Assembly: GCA_005799205.1 (NCBI GenBank)
Contig: SYHM01000161.1
Coordinates: 1-13,710, forward strand
DNA length: 13,710 bases
Source of the DNA: Planctomycetia bacterium
GTDB lineage: Bacteria; Planctomycetota; Phycisphaerae; Phycisphaerales; SM1A02
Direction: 5' to 3'
A program made the position numbers and the translations under genes. The notes under the pieces were generated by a model. That model did no database searches. It was not told the DNA's origin and saw only the letters and a program-made list of their open reading frames with translations. Positions 1 through 6,365 of this stretch are shown here, in pieces; the first letter of the stretch is position 1, and every line of letters starts with the position of its first letter.

Positions 1-347
1 GCTTCGAGGTGATTGTTCCCGGTTCGAGAAAGGGTCCACTGCGACCAGCGCAGCAGCAGCCCATGAATCGGAAGTCCGTTGCCGTCGCGCTTGAGGCGGC
101 GTGAGGATGCGAGTTCGATCGACCTCCCCATGCATTCGAAATGGTCGCCTCTCAGACGATTCGCGAAGGGATAGAGCAGTGGCAACCCGCCCGTCCGGGG
201 CGAACTCAGGAATGCATCGCGGGCGACTGGCAGTACGAGGCGCTCTGTTCCGTGCACAATCCAATTCGTTGCGACGCAACCAAACTCTGGCTCGATCAGG
301 AGGCGGCTGTGCGACGCTTCGTCGATGAGTTCAACTGTTTCCTGCAC
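1..347 (-). CDS. Aldose 1-epimerase (galactose mutarotase family), N-terminal part, cut by left edge
   Basis: Reading the minus strand from a GTG at 347 gives 115 open codons that run off the left edge. Visible family marks are a Gly-Gly-Leu-Pro-Leu-Leu-Tyr-Pro-Phe-Ala-Asn-Arg stretch (residues 53-64), matching the G-x-P-x-L-F-P-x-x-N-R motif, and Pro-Ile-His-Gly-Leu (93-97). In GalM enzymes the Arg of the first motif and the His of the second contact the sugar and take part in catalysis; here they are Arg64 and His95. The family interconverts the alpha and beta anomers of aldoses such as galactose or glucose, normally in the cytoplasm. GTG 347 is chosen because a stop (TAG, 359-357) lies four codons upstream in frame and AGGG (complement of 355-358) sits 7 bases before it. 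The rest of the protein (family members are usually about 300 residues) is outside the window, so sugar specificity cannot be judged; a related hexose-6-phosphate epimerase is possible. It is divergent from the BtpA-family gene, with 75 bases between. Confidence 0.82.
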   Translation of the reverse strand, partial: MQETVELIDEASHSRLLIEPEFGCVATNWIVHGTERLVLPVARDAFLSSPRTGGLPLLYPFANRLRGDHFECMGRSIELASSRRLKRDGNGLPIHGLLLRWSQWTLSRTGNNHLE

Positions 348-422
348 GAAGCAACCCTACCACGCGGCCATCACTTGAACTATCGTCAGCACAACGCAGC
401 GGTGAGCAACAGACCTTCCATC
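348..422. promoter_or_regulatory. Divergent intergenic spacer between epimerase and BtpA-family genes
   Basis: This 75-base spacer must carry the start signals for both divergent genes unless promoters lie inside the coding regions. On the minus strand an AGGG at 358-355 fits a Shine-Dalgarno for the epimerase. On the plus strand no purine-rich ribosome site precedes the ATG at 423. I see no convincing -35/-10 pair, inverted repeat or riboswitch. Confidence 0.35.
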
Positions 423-1235
423 ATGAACGCACCTCGAGCCAATCTCTTCGCACGACGTCACGCACTCATCGGTATGGTGCACTTGCGCGCACTTCCTGGC
501 GCTCCATCCAACAGCCTTTCCCCAGCGGTCATTGTCGCAAAGGCTGTCGACGAGGCGCGGCAACTCGCAGCGGCTGGATTCGATGCGCTCATTGTTGAGA
601 ACATGCATGATCGACCCTATCTCGCCGACGCGTCTGGAGCCGACACGGTTGCGACCTTCGCGATCGCCACTGCTGCGGTCGTCGAAGCGGTACAGATTCC
701 CGTCGGAGTGCAGATTCTCTCGGGGGCCAATGGCGCGGCACTCGCCGTCGCGCATGCGGCGGGCGCGGCGTTCATTCGCGCCGAAGGGTTTGTCTTCGCT
801 GCCGTCGCCGACGAGGGATTGCTTGCGCGCGCGTGCGCCGGTGAACTGTTACGGGAACGCAAACGCCTTGGCGCTGAGGACATCCGCATTTTTGCAGATG
901 TGCGCAAGAAACACTCCTCGCACGCGCTGACGGCAGACCTCGATATGGGATCATGGGTACGCGCCGCAGAGTTTTTCAGTTGTGACGGAGTGATCGTCAC
1001 TGGAACCGAGACGGGCGTTGAGCCAAACGAAGCTGAGCTCGCCGCCGCGCGAGTGGCGACGTCGCTTCCGGTGCTTGTTGGAAGCGGCGCGACACCGGCG
1101 AACCTCGCGCGCATCTTTGAGCACGCGCACGGCGTGATCGTCGGCAGCGCGCTCAAGGTCGATGGGATGTGGATGAACGAACTGGATGCCACGAGAATCC
1201 GTGCAATCGTCGCGGCGCGCGATGCAATTCGCTGA
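423..1235 (+). CDS. BtpA/SgcQ-family TIM-barrel protein
   Basis: A 270-residue protein with family hallmarks: Gly-Met-Val-His-Leu...Leu-Pro-Gly-x-Pro near the N-terminus (residues 17-28), Gly-Phe-Asp-Ala-Leu-Ile-Val-Glu-Asn (52-60), an Ile-Arg-Ala-Glu-Gly strand, Phe-Ala-Asp-Val-Arg-Lys-Lys-His-Ser, and a C-terminal Val-Gly-Ser-Gly-Ala-Thr phosphate-site-like loop. BtpA in Synechocystis is needed for stable photosystem I, but most members occur in non-photosynthetic bacteria where the reaction is unknown; the fold suggests a phosphorylated sugar-type substrate. The reading frame stays open upstream to an ATG at 141, but that extension lies antisense to the aldose epimerase. ATG 423 gives the normal family length, so it is preferred; it lacks a clear Shine-Dalgarno. 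An aminotransferase gene follows 22 bases after the stop, in the same direction, suggesting cotranscription. Family assignment is firm; the biochemical role is unknown. Confidence 0.85.
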   Translation: MNAPRANLFARRHALIGMVHLRALPGAPSNSLSPAVIVAKAVDEARQLAAAGFDALIVENMHDRPYLADASGADTVATFAIATAAVVEAVQIPVGVQILSGANGAALAVAHAAGAAFIRAEGFVFAAVADEGLLARACAGELLRERKRLGAEDIRIFADVRKKHSSHALTADLDMGSWVRAAEFFSCDGVIVTGTETGVEPNEAELAAARVATSLPVLVGSGATPANLARIFEHAHGVIVGSALKVDGMWMNELDATRIRAIVAARDAIR

Positions 1236-1257
1236 GTGCTCTCTACACTCACCATGC

Positions 1258-2172
1258 ATGAATGCTCCGACACCGACACGCGTGTGGCTTAACGGCCGAC
1301 TCGTTCCGAGCAACGAAGCGACGATCAGTGTCTTTGACCGCGGGTTCCTCTTCGGCGATGGCGTCTACGAGGTTGTCCGTTTCTTTGACGGGGTCGCTGT
1401 GGGCATGGACCTGCACACGGCGCGCCTTGGGCGAAGTCTCGAGTTGACACGCATCAGCGGCTTCGACCTCTCGAGTTTTCAGCACATTTGTGACGAGCTA
1501 CTTCGCGCAAACTCTCTGTCGAATGCGGCGGTGTACTTACAGATTTCACGCGGCGCAGCCGCGACGCGAGTGCACATGCCAACTCCTGGGATGGCGCCGA
1601 CCGTGTTCGCTTGCGCGAGCGCAACGGGAGCGCTCGAAGAGCTCGAACGACCGACACTCGTCCGCTGCGCAGTCATGCCCGATCGACGTTGGCACCACTG
1701 CGAAATCAAGTCGACTGCCCTGCTCGGAAACCTGCTTCCGATGCTTGAGTGCGCCGACCATGGAGCCGAAGAGGCAATCCTCATACGAGATGGACTCGTG
1801 AGCGAAGGCACATCGACCAATGTGTTCGCCGTCGTGCGAGGGCAACTTGTGACGCCGCCAGTGGCGACGACCCCGCCGATCCTCAACGGGGTGATGCGCG
1901 TGCGCTTGCTCGAAGCATGCGCACAATCTGGCATCTCGTGTGCAGTACGACCGATCAGTGAAGCCGAACTTCGAACCGCGTCTGAAATCATCCTCACCGC
2001 GAGCCGACGAATGTTTTCGTCTGTGATCGAACTCGATCGCACGGTCGTCGGGCTCGGAACGGTCGGGCCAGTCGCCGCGCGCGCCAACGCCGCACTCGTG
2101 AATCGATTGCGTGCCGAATGTTCGCCAGCGCACCACGGGGCACCCAGCGCGACCCCTATACTCGCTTCGTGA
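1258..2172 (+). CDS. Class IV aminotransferase, D-amino-acid transaminase-like
   Basis: A 304-residue PLP enzyme of fold type IV. Near the N-terminus is Asp-Arg-Gly-Phe-Leu-Phe-Gly-Asp-Gly-Val-Tyr-Glu (27-38). The PLP-binding lysine is Lys151 in Glu-Ile-Lys-Ser-x-x-Leu-Leu-x-Asn. A Ser-Glu-Gly-Thr-Ser-Thr-Asn segment follows, typical of the cofactor phosphate site. The Arg104-Val-His106 triplet lines up with the Arg-Asn-His carboxylate trap of Bacillus D-amino-acid aminotransferase, and Tyr37 with its active-site tyrosine, so D-alanine/D-glutamate transamination is favoured over branched-chain or aminodeoxychorismate lyase activity. These families are close, however, and substrate is inferred. 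The start at 1258 places the conserved block at the usual distance; an upstream in-frame ATG at 1186 would overlap the BtpA-family gene. Its TGA stop (2170-2172) overlaps the GTG start of coaX, so the two are translationally linked. Such an enzyme could feed peptidoglycan D-amino acids. Confidence 0.85.
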   Translation: MNAPTPTRVWLNGRLVPSNEATISVFDRGFLFGDGVYEVVRFFDGVAVGMDLHTARLGRSLELTRISGFDLSSFQHICDELLRANSLSNAAVYLQISRGAAATRVHMPTPGMAPTVFACASATGALEELERPTLVRCAVMPDRRWHHCEIKSTALLGNLLPMLECADHGAEEAILIRDGLVSEGTSTNVFAVVRGQLVTPPVATTPPILNGVMRVRLLEACAQSGISCAVRPISEAELRTASEIILTASRRMFSSVIELDRTVVGLGTVGPVAARANAALVNRLRAECSPAHHGAPSATPILAS

Positions 2173-2954
2173 CCGCAATTCTCGCCATTTCTGTCGGAAA
2201 CACGCGCACCCACATCGGCCGATTCAGCGATGGATCGCAAGAACTCGATGCGAGCGAACACATCTCTAATCAACAGGTCGACACGATTGTTGACCGGGTT
2301 GTCCATCACTGGGAGCAGCTCGCTGACGACGAAGGGGTCGTTGCGCTCGCAAGCGTGAACGATGCAGTCGCGAAGCCTCTCGAGGCTCGCATCGCAGGAC
2401 GGATTGGCGTGGATGTCTCACGAATCGGGCGAGAGATTGCGCCTGCGATCTCGACCCGGCTCGATCCCACAACTCGAACAGGAGTCGATCGATTGCTCTG
2501 CGCAGCGGCCGCCTACTCGAAACTGAAGCAAGCGTGCGTCGTGATCGATGCCGGCACCGCAGTCACTGTTGACTTCGTCGACGGCGAGGGAACATTTCAC
2601 GGTGGCGTCATCGCTGCCGGAGCACAGATGCAACTCGATGCATTACACTCCCACACTGATGCGCTGCCTGCGGTGACCTTTGCGCTTCCAGCCAGCGAGC
2701 CCTTCGGGCGCAATACGGAACAAGCAATGTTGCAAGGGGTGTTCTTTGGCATTCGAGGTTTGGTGCAGCGCATGATCGAACGCTACGCCGACACGCTCGG
2801 CACATTCCCAATGGTTGTTGCAACAGGCGGCGACGCCACGCTCATTCTTGAGAATGAAGACTTCGTCGATCGCATCGTCCCAGACCTGGTCCTCATGGGC
2901 ATCGCACTCTCGGTTGTCGCTGGATTCGTCGATGAATCTGCCGACGACGAGTGA
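2169..2954 (+). CDS. coaX: Type III pantothenate kinase
   Basis: A 261-residue cytoplasmic enzyme catalysing ATP-dependent phosphorylation of pantothenate, the first step of coenzyme A synthesis. Seen in order: Gly-Asn-Thr of the first phosphate motif (10-12); Thr-Gly-Val-Asp-Arg (104-108), where the Asp is the catalytic base in known type III kinases; Asp-Ala-Gly-Thr-Ala-Val-Thr-Val-Asp (127-135), the second phosphate motif; His-Gly-Gly-Val-Ile-Ala-Ala-Gly (144-151); and Ala-Thr-Gly-Gly-Asp (218-222) of the adenosine site. One oddity is that the Asp normally starting Asp-x-Gly-Asn-Thr is replaced by Ser8. The GTG start at 2169 forms a GTGA overlap with the aminotransferase stop and gives the usual family length (about 255). 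An alternative in-frame ATG at 2118 would add 17 unconserved residues. The next gene starts 23 bases before this stop, so these genes look cotranscribed and translationally coupled. Confidence 0.88.
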   Translation: MTAILAISVGNTRTHIGRFSDGSQELDASEHISNQQVDTIVDRVVHHWEQLADDEGVVALASVNDAVAKPLEARIAGRIGVDVSRIGREIAPAISTRLDPTTRTGVDRLLCAAAAYSKLKQACVVIDAGTAVTVDFVDGEGTFHGGVIAAGAQMQLDALHSHTDALPAVTFALPASEPFGRNTEQAMLQGVFFGIRGLVQRMIERYADTLGTFPMVVATGGDATLILENEDFVDRIVPDLVLMGIALSVVAGFVDESADDE

Positions 2955-3960
2955 TGGTTCGGTCACCCTCTGGTGGGAGACTCCACACGCTCCTGGGGCG
3001 GTGGCAATTGGTCGACTCGCATCGGCCAGCGTTGCGTCGCTCGACGCGCTGTTGTCGCAACTCACTGGCAGTCAGGCGCTAGCAGTTGGCGAGATGTCGC
3101 ACAGGCCGTTCGCAATGATTGATGATGGGTTGGTCGTTCGCCTCGCGAGCGACCAAGCGCTCATCATGCCGCACGGCGGCGTCCGCATCGTGGCACAACT
3201 CGACAAGTGGATGCGTGCACATGGAGTCGCTGACGCACGAGTTGACCCGCGCGGCACCTATCCAGAAGCGCGTTGTGAGCGAGAAGCGCTTGCACTCGAG
3301 GCGGCATCCACTGCAGCGAGCGCGCGTGCAATCCCCCTGCTTCTTGCGCAGCCTGCACGAATCGCAGCCGCGGCCAGCAATGGATGGACGCACGATGTGA
3401 AGTCGCAGGCGCGCGCCCAGAGGCTTGCGCGGCTGCTGCATCCTCCGCGAGTCGTCGCAGTCGGCGCCGCGAATGTCGGCAAGTCGTCGCTGCTCAATGC
3501 CGTCGCGGGACGCACCGTCTCGATTGCGATGGACTTCGCAGGAACGACGCGAGACTGCGTTGCTGCCCGCGTCGAACTGGATGGACTCGTCGTCGATTGG
3601 TTCGATACTCCTGGGATTCGAGTCACGGATGATGAGGTTGAGCGCGCAGCGCAGGCGATTGCGACGTCGCTTCGCGCGAGTGCCGACTTGATCCTTGAGA
3701 TCTCAGCACCCGCGATCCCCTGCCCCAACCAATCGACCATCACCGAGCGACTCTCGGTGTGCACGCGCATTGACCTCGACCGCGACCACCGTTCGCCCGA
3801 GGCGAGCGCCGCGTCCGTGCATGTCAGCGCGCACGATCGAACTGGGATCCCGCAACTCGCGCGCGCGATTCGAGCCTCACTCGTCAGCGACGACGACTTG
3901 TCTTCGACCGAGCCATGGATCTTTCGCGATGGGCTGCTCTGCGGACTTACAGCCCCATGA
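2932..3960 (+). CDS. Divergent MnmE/TrmE-like GTPase lacking the C-terminal catalytic cysteine motif
   Basis: A 342-residue protein. Residues about 10-100 resemble the N-terminal domain of MnmE: a Thr-Pro-x-x-Pro-Gly-Ala-Val-Ala-Ile start and a Pro-His-Gly-Gly-Val where MnmE has Cys-His-Gly-Gly. The GTPase domain has G1 Gly-Ala-Ala-Asn-Val-Gly-Lys-Ser (178-185), G2 Ala-Gly-Thr-Thr-Arg-Asp (203-208), G3 Asp-Thr-Pro-Gly (225-228), a G4 reading Thr-Arg-Ile-Asp (278-281) in place of Asn-Lys-x-Asp, and a G5-like Ser-Ala-His-Asp (299-302). MnmE is usually about 450 residues and ends in a Cys-x-Gly-Lys motif needed for tRNA wobble-uridine modification. This protein is about 100 residues shorter, has no such ending, and lacks a clear Gly-Glu-Phe-Thr motif, so it probably does not replace MnmE. 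It starts inside coaX (23-base overlap) and its end overlaps convergent fabI by 14 bases. It could be a paralogue with a different partner; true function is unknown. Confidence 0.75.
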   Translation: MNLPTTSDGSVTLWWETPHAPGAVAIGRLASASVASLDALLSQLTGSQALAVGEMSHRPFAMIDDGLVVRLASDQALIMPHGGVRIVAQLDKWMRAHGVADARVDPRGTYPEARCEREALALEAASTAASARAIPLLLAQPARIAAAASNGWTHDVKSQARAQRLARLLHPPRVVAVGAANVGKSSLLNAVAGRTVSIAMDFAGTTRDCVAARVELDGLVVDWFDTPGIRVTDDEVERAAQAIATSLRASADLILEISAPAIPCPNQSTITERLSVCTRIDLDRDHRSPEASAASVHVSAHDRTGIPQLARAIRASLVSDDDLSSTEPWIFRDGLLCGLTAP

Positions 3961-4726
3961 TGCTGTAGCCACTGTCGACGTACACAACTTGTCCGGTGAT
4001 TCCCGACGAGAGCGACGAGAGCAAGAACGCGCTCGCATCGCCAACTTCGGTTGAGGTGATGTTGCGCTTGAGTGGCGCCTTCTGCACCACCCAGTCGAGG
4101 ATCTCCGCAAACCCACCGACGGCCATCGCGCTCATCGTGCGAACCGGTCCCGCCGAGACGGCGTTGACTCGGATGTTCTTGGCTCCGAGTTCCATTGCGA
4201 GGTAGCGCGTCGACGATTCGAGTGCCGCCTTCGCGACTCCCATCGTGTTGTATCCAGGTACGGCCCGCTCAGATCCGAGGTAACTCAAGGCGATCATCGA
4301 TCCACCATTGGTCATGAGTGGAGCAGCTCGATTCGCCAGCGCGACGAATGTGTAGGCAGAGAGATCGACAGCGGTGTTGAACACCGCACGGGGCGTTCCT
4401 GCAAACTTGTCAGGCTTGAGCCAATCTTTGTCGGCGTAGGCGATTGAGTGCACGAGAAAGTCGATCGACCCGAACTCAGCGGCGATCTTGGCAAAGACCG
4501 CGTCGATCTCTGCATCATTGCCGGCGTCCATCGGCGCGAGCCACGGATTAGCGACCGCGAGCGACTCAATCGCCTTTCGCGTGCGGCGTTCGTTCTTTTC
4601 TCCGGGCAAATGCGTGAAGAGGCAGTGCGCTCCCTCACGGATCAAGCTCTGCGCGATCCCCGTCGCGATGGAATGTTCGTTTGCGATCCCGACAACAACG
4701 CCGCGTTTTCCTTGCATGAATCCCAT
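3947..4726 (-). CDS. fabI: Enoyl-[acyl-carrier-protein] reductase (NADH), FabI type
   Basis: A 259-residue short-chain dehydrogenase/reductase that reduces the trans-2-enoyl-ACP double bond in the last step of each fatty-acid elongation cycle, in the cytoplasm. FabI-specific marks are the cofactor loop Gly-Ile-Ala-Asn-Glu-His-Ser-Ile-Ala (13-21), Ser-Ile-Ala-Tyr-Ala (94-98), and the active site Ser-Tyr-Leu-Gly-Ser-Glu-Arg (148-154) followed by Tyr159-x6-Lys166, giving the Tyr/Tyr/Lys set (149, 159, 166) of E. coli FabI. The length is also typical. ATG 4726 is used; a second ATG three codons later is possible. Neither has a good Shine-Dalgarno. A tRNA-Arg gene lies 29 bases upstream on the same strand, so fabI may share its transcript. 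The 3' end overlaps the convergent GTPase gene by 14 bases, leaving no room for a terminator. Triclosan and related inhibitors target this family. Confidence 0.95.
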   Translation of the reverse strand: MGFMQGKRGVVVGIANEHSIATGIAQSLIREGAHCLFTHLPGEKNERRTRKAIESLAVANPWLAPMDAGNDAEIDAVFAKIAAEFGSIDFLVHSIAYADKDWLKPDKFAGTPRAVFNTAVDLSAYTFVALANRAAPLMTNGGSMIALSYLGSERAVPGYNTMGVAKAALESSTRYLAMELGAKNIRVNAVSAGPVRTMSAMAVGGFAEILDWVVQKAPLKRNITSTEVGDASAFLLSSLSSGITGQVVYVDSGYSIMGL

Positions 4727-4755
4727 GCGGCGAAGACTAATGGAAAGAACAGAAA

Positions 4756-4829
4756 CGCACGCGGTTGGATTCGAACCAACGACCCTCGGTTTCGAAGACC
4801 GATACTCTATCCAGCTGAGCTACGCATGC
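4756..4829 (-). tRNA. tRNA-Arg, anticodon UCG
   Basis: The minus strand folds into a full cloverleaf of 74 nt. The 7-bp acceptor stem (GCAUGCG with CGCGUGC, one G-U pair) is followed by a 4-bp D stem (GCUC/GAGU), a 5-bp anticodon stem (UCGGU/ACCGA) with loop CUUCGAA, a 5-nt variable loop, and a 5-bp T stem (GUUGG/CCAAC) with loop UUCGAAU. The anticodon is UCG, reading the arginine codon CGA, which by eye is common in the surrounding genes. The discriminator base is G and the 3' CCA is not encoded, so a CCA-adding enzyme is needed. It sits between the beta-helix gene and fabI, all on the minus strand. Confidence 0.96.
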
Positions 4830-4872
4830 AGGGCTCCCGCAGGATACTCACAACCGCAGCCCCGCGCGCGAT

Positions 4873-6156
4873 TCAGCTGTCAGGGCATCCGTCGATAATC
4901 CCGTTGGCATCCGCGTCTGCTTCAAGCCCGAGGTCTATCTCGCATTGATCGGGCACGCCGTTGGCATTGCAATCGCGCACCCATTTTGCATTGATCTCGC
5001 ACCGGTCGACGATTCCGTTGCCGTTGCAATCTGGATCGCGATCATCAGGAACGCCATTCCCGTCGCAATCGGCAGCGAGACCGTGAGCGATCTCTTGCGC
5101 GTCGTCGCGACCGTTTCGGTTTTGATCGGCGAAGCAACTCGCGGTGAAGATCGCGCCAGCGTGGTTGATGCCATCCCCGAGCATTGAAGTCTCAGCCTCT
5201 CCGCAAATGGTCGAATCACGCAGTGAGATCTGGCCTCCAGACGATCCGATGTTCCATCCCGCTGCGCTTGAATTGCCCGTGAATGTGCAGCCCGCGAACT
5301 CTGCGTGGCCACCAGCGATGAAGACGCCGCCCCCAGCATCGACGCTCAGATTGCTGTCGATGGTCGAATCGAATGCGAGCACATCGCCAGCGCTGCTGAA
5401 GATGCCGCCGCCCCACGCACCGCTTGACGTGGCATTTGCCGAGATGCTCGTGTGGACGAGCGTCACGCGCCCAGCGTTCGACGAGAGTCCGCCGCCAGAG
5501 GTTCCGGCGGTGTTGTCGCGGATCACGCAGTCGGTGAGGATGGGCGAACCTCCCTCATTGCGGAATCCGCCACCAGATACGGTCGCGCCATTTCGCTCAA
5601 ATCGGCACGAATAAAAGCTGCTGTTCGAACTGACATTTGACACTCCGCTATCACGGTTCTCAGAGAATGTGCAATCGCGCACGCGAATGTCTGCGTGTTC
5701 GATCAGCAGTCCGCTTCCGGTAGTTCCAAGACCTCCAGAAAGCGCGAGGTGTTCAAGGTGGGTGCCAGATGCGGCGACCCCTTCGACTCGAAGCAGTTCA
5801 CCGTGGGTTCCATCACCCGTGATCCGTGGTCGCGGCGAGGCATCGATGCCGCGCAGTGTGATTTTCTTGTCATGCACAATGATTCGCTCTGCGTAATCGC
5901 CTGGTGCAATCAGGATGGTCTCGCCGTAGGTCGCCGCGTCAATGGCCCCTTGAATGGTTGGATACTGCGACGGAACGAGCCGCACCCCCTCGATGGTTCG
6001 AACGAATCGGGAACCGCTCGACGTGGCAGCGCTCGATTGCGAGGTGAATACACCACGAGCGAGCGAGACGGTCGCCCCGCCGACGAGAACAATGAGGACG
6101 GCAGCATGAGGCAAAGATCTCCCCTGACCGCCACGCTGTTGCAGGCTCTGCTTCAT
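4873..6156 (-). CDS. Secreted right-handed beta-helix protein with C-terminal calcium-loop repeats
   Basis: A 427-residue protein. Residues 1-35 look like a signal peptide or signal anchor (basic start, hydrophobic 17-33). From about 62 a Tyr-Pro-Thr-Ile-Gln-Gly-Ala-Ile-Asp segment opens a pectin-lyase-like parallel beta-helix (about 62-340), with repeated 'cysteine/threonine-phenylalanine-x-x-Asn' turns and Ser-Gly-Gly-Gly motifs (for example 195, 220, 249, 275). The tail (344-427) has five Asp-x-Asn-x-Asn-Gly-x-x-Asp-type loops, several with Cys-Glu-Ile, as in thrombospondin type 3/EF-hand-like calcium sites and common in Phycisphaerales surface proteins. The frame opens farther upstream (to 6255), but ATG 6156 has GGAGG 9 bases before it and places the signal sequence first. 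No catalytic set for polysaccharide cleavage is identifiable, so it may be an enzyme, an adhesin or a structural surface protein. The tRNA-Arg gene follows 43 bases downstream. Confidence 0.8.
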   Translation of the reverse strand: MKQSLQQRGGQGRSLPHAAVLIVLVGGATVSLARGVFTSQSSAATSSGSRFVRTIEGVRLVPSQYPTIQGAIDAATYGETILIAPGDYAERIIVHDKKITLRGIDASPRPRITGDGTHGELLRVEGVAASGTHLEHLALSGGLGTTGSGLLIEHADIRVRDCTFSENRDSGVSNVSSNSSFYSCRFERNGATVSGGGFRNEGGSPILTDCVIRDNTAGTSGGGLSSNAGRVTLVHTSISANATSSGAWGGGIFSSAGDVLAFDSTIDSNLSVDAGGGVFIAGGHAEFAGCTFTGNSSAAGWNIGSSGGQISLRDSTICGEAETSMLGDGINHAGAIFTASCFADQNRNGRDDAQEIAHGLAADCDGNGVPDDRDPDCNGNGIVDRCEINAKWVRDCNANGVPDQCEIDLGLEADADANGIIDGCPDS

Positions 6157-6165
6157 GCTGCCAAT

Positions 6166-6170
6166 CCTCC
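6166..6170 (-). promoter_or_regulatory. Shine-Dalgarno GGAGG fixing the beta-helix gene start
   Basis: The minus strand reads GGAGG nine bases before ATG 6156. It is the strongest ribosome binding site seen in the window and is the reason for preferring 6156 over upstream in-frame starts. Confidence 0.7.
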
Positions 6171-6320
6171 AAAGTTCTCCGAACATCCGCGAAGGCTGAG
6201 CGACCTCGCGCACTGACACTCTCGGATTCGGCGGCAGGAGTTCCAAACGAACCACTGCTCAATTCGCAGAATCTCCGACGCTGCTCGAGGTCTGGTTCGG
6301 GCCAATTCGGGGCCGACTTG

Positions 6321-6333
6321 CGCCAAGTTGGCG
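6321..6333. repeat. Palindrome, possible operator
   Basis: CGCCAA and TTGGCG form a perfect 6-bp inverted repeat around one central G. It overlaps the -35-like TTGGCG of the putative promoter for the downstream large gene, a position suited to a repressor. No regulator gene is next to it, and a palindrome this short can occur by chance. Confidence 0.35.
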
Positions 6334-6365
6334 AGAATTCGAAAAACTGCCACAATCGTGCACTT

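Larger units (their letters stand above)
6157..6365. promoter_or_regulatory. Divergent intergenic region upstream of beta-helix and large lipoprotein genes
   Basis: This 209-base spacer separates two divergent genes for exported proteins, so promoters for both are expected here. It holds the GGAGG ribosome site of the beta-helix gene (6166-6170) and, near the other end, a perfect short palindrome (6321-6333). A possible plus-strand promoter reads TTGGCG (6328-6333), a 17-base spacer, then CACAAT (6351-6356); each hexamer matches 4 of 6 consensus bases, so the call is weak. I see no small gene or structured RNA in it. Confidence 0.4.

Noticed and set aside
141..422. In-frame N-terminal extension of the BtpA-family protein (94 extra residues from ATG 141)
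   Set aside because: This stretch is antisense to the start of the aldose epimerase, whose motifs are clear on the minus strand, and the extension has no resemblance to BtpA proteins, which have the length given by ATG 423.
1479..2309. Long minus-strand open frame opposite the aminotransferase gene
   Set aside because: Its sequence is a Ser/Arg/Thr-rich shadow; the plus strand encodes a clear class IV aminotransferase with the catalytic lysine.
4831..4862. GGGCT...AGCCC inverted repeat just upstream of the tRNA as a possible terminator of the beta-helix gene
   Set aside because: Only a 5-bp stem with a 22-base loop and no T-run after it on either strand; not a credible intrinsic terminator.
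5144..5614. Plus-strand open frame of 156 residues within the beta-helix gene
   Set aside because: It is a Pro/Ser-rich antisense shadow of the repetitive beta-helix coding sequence on the minus strand.
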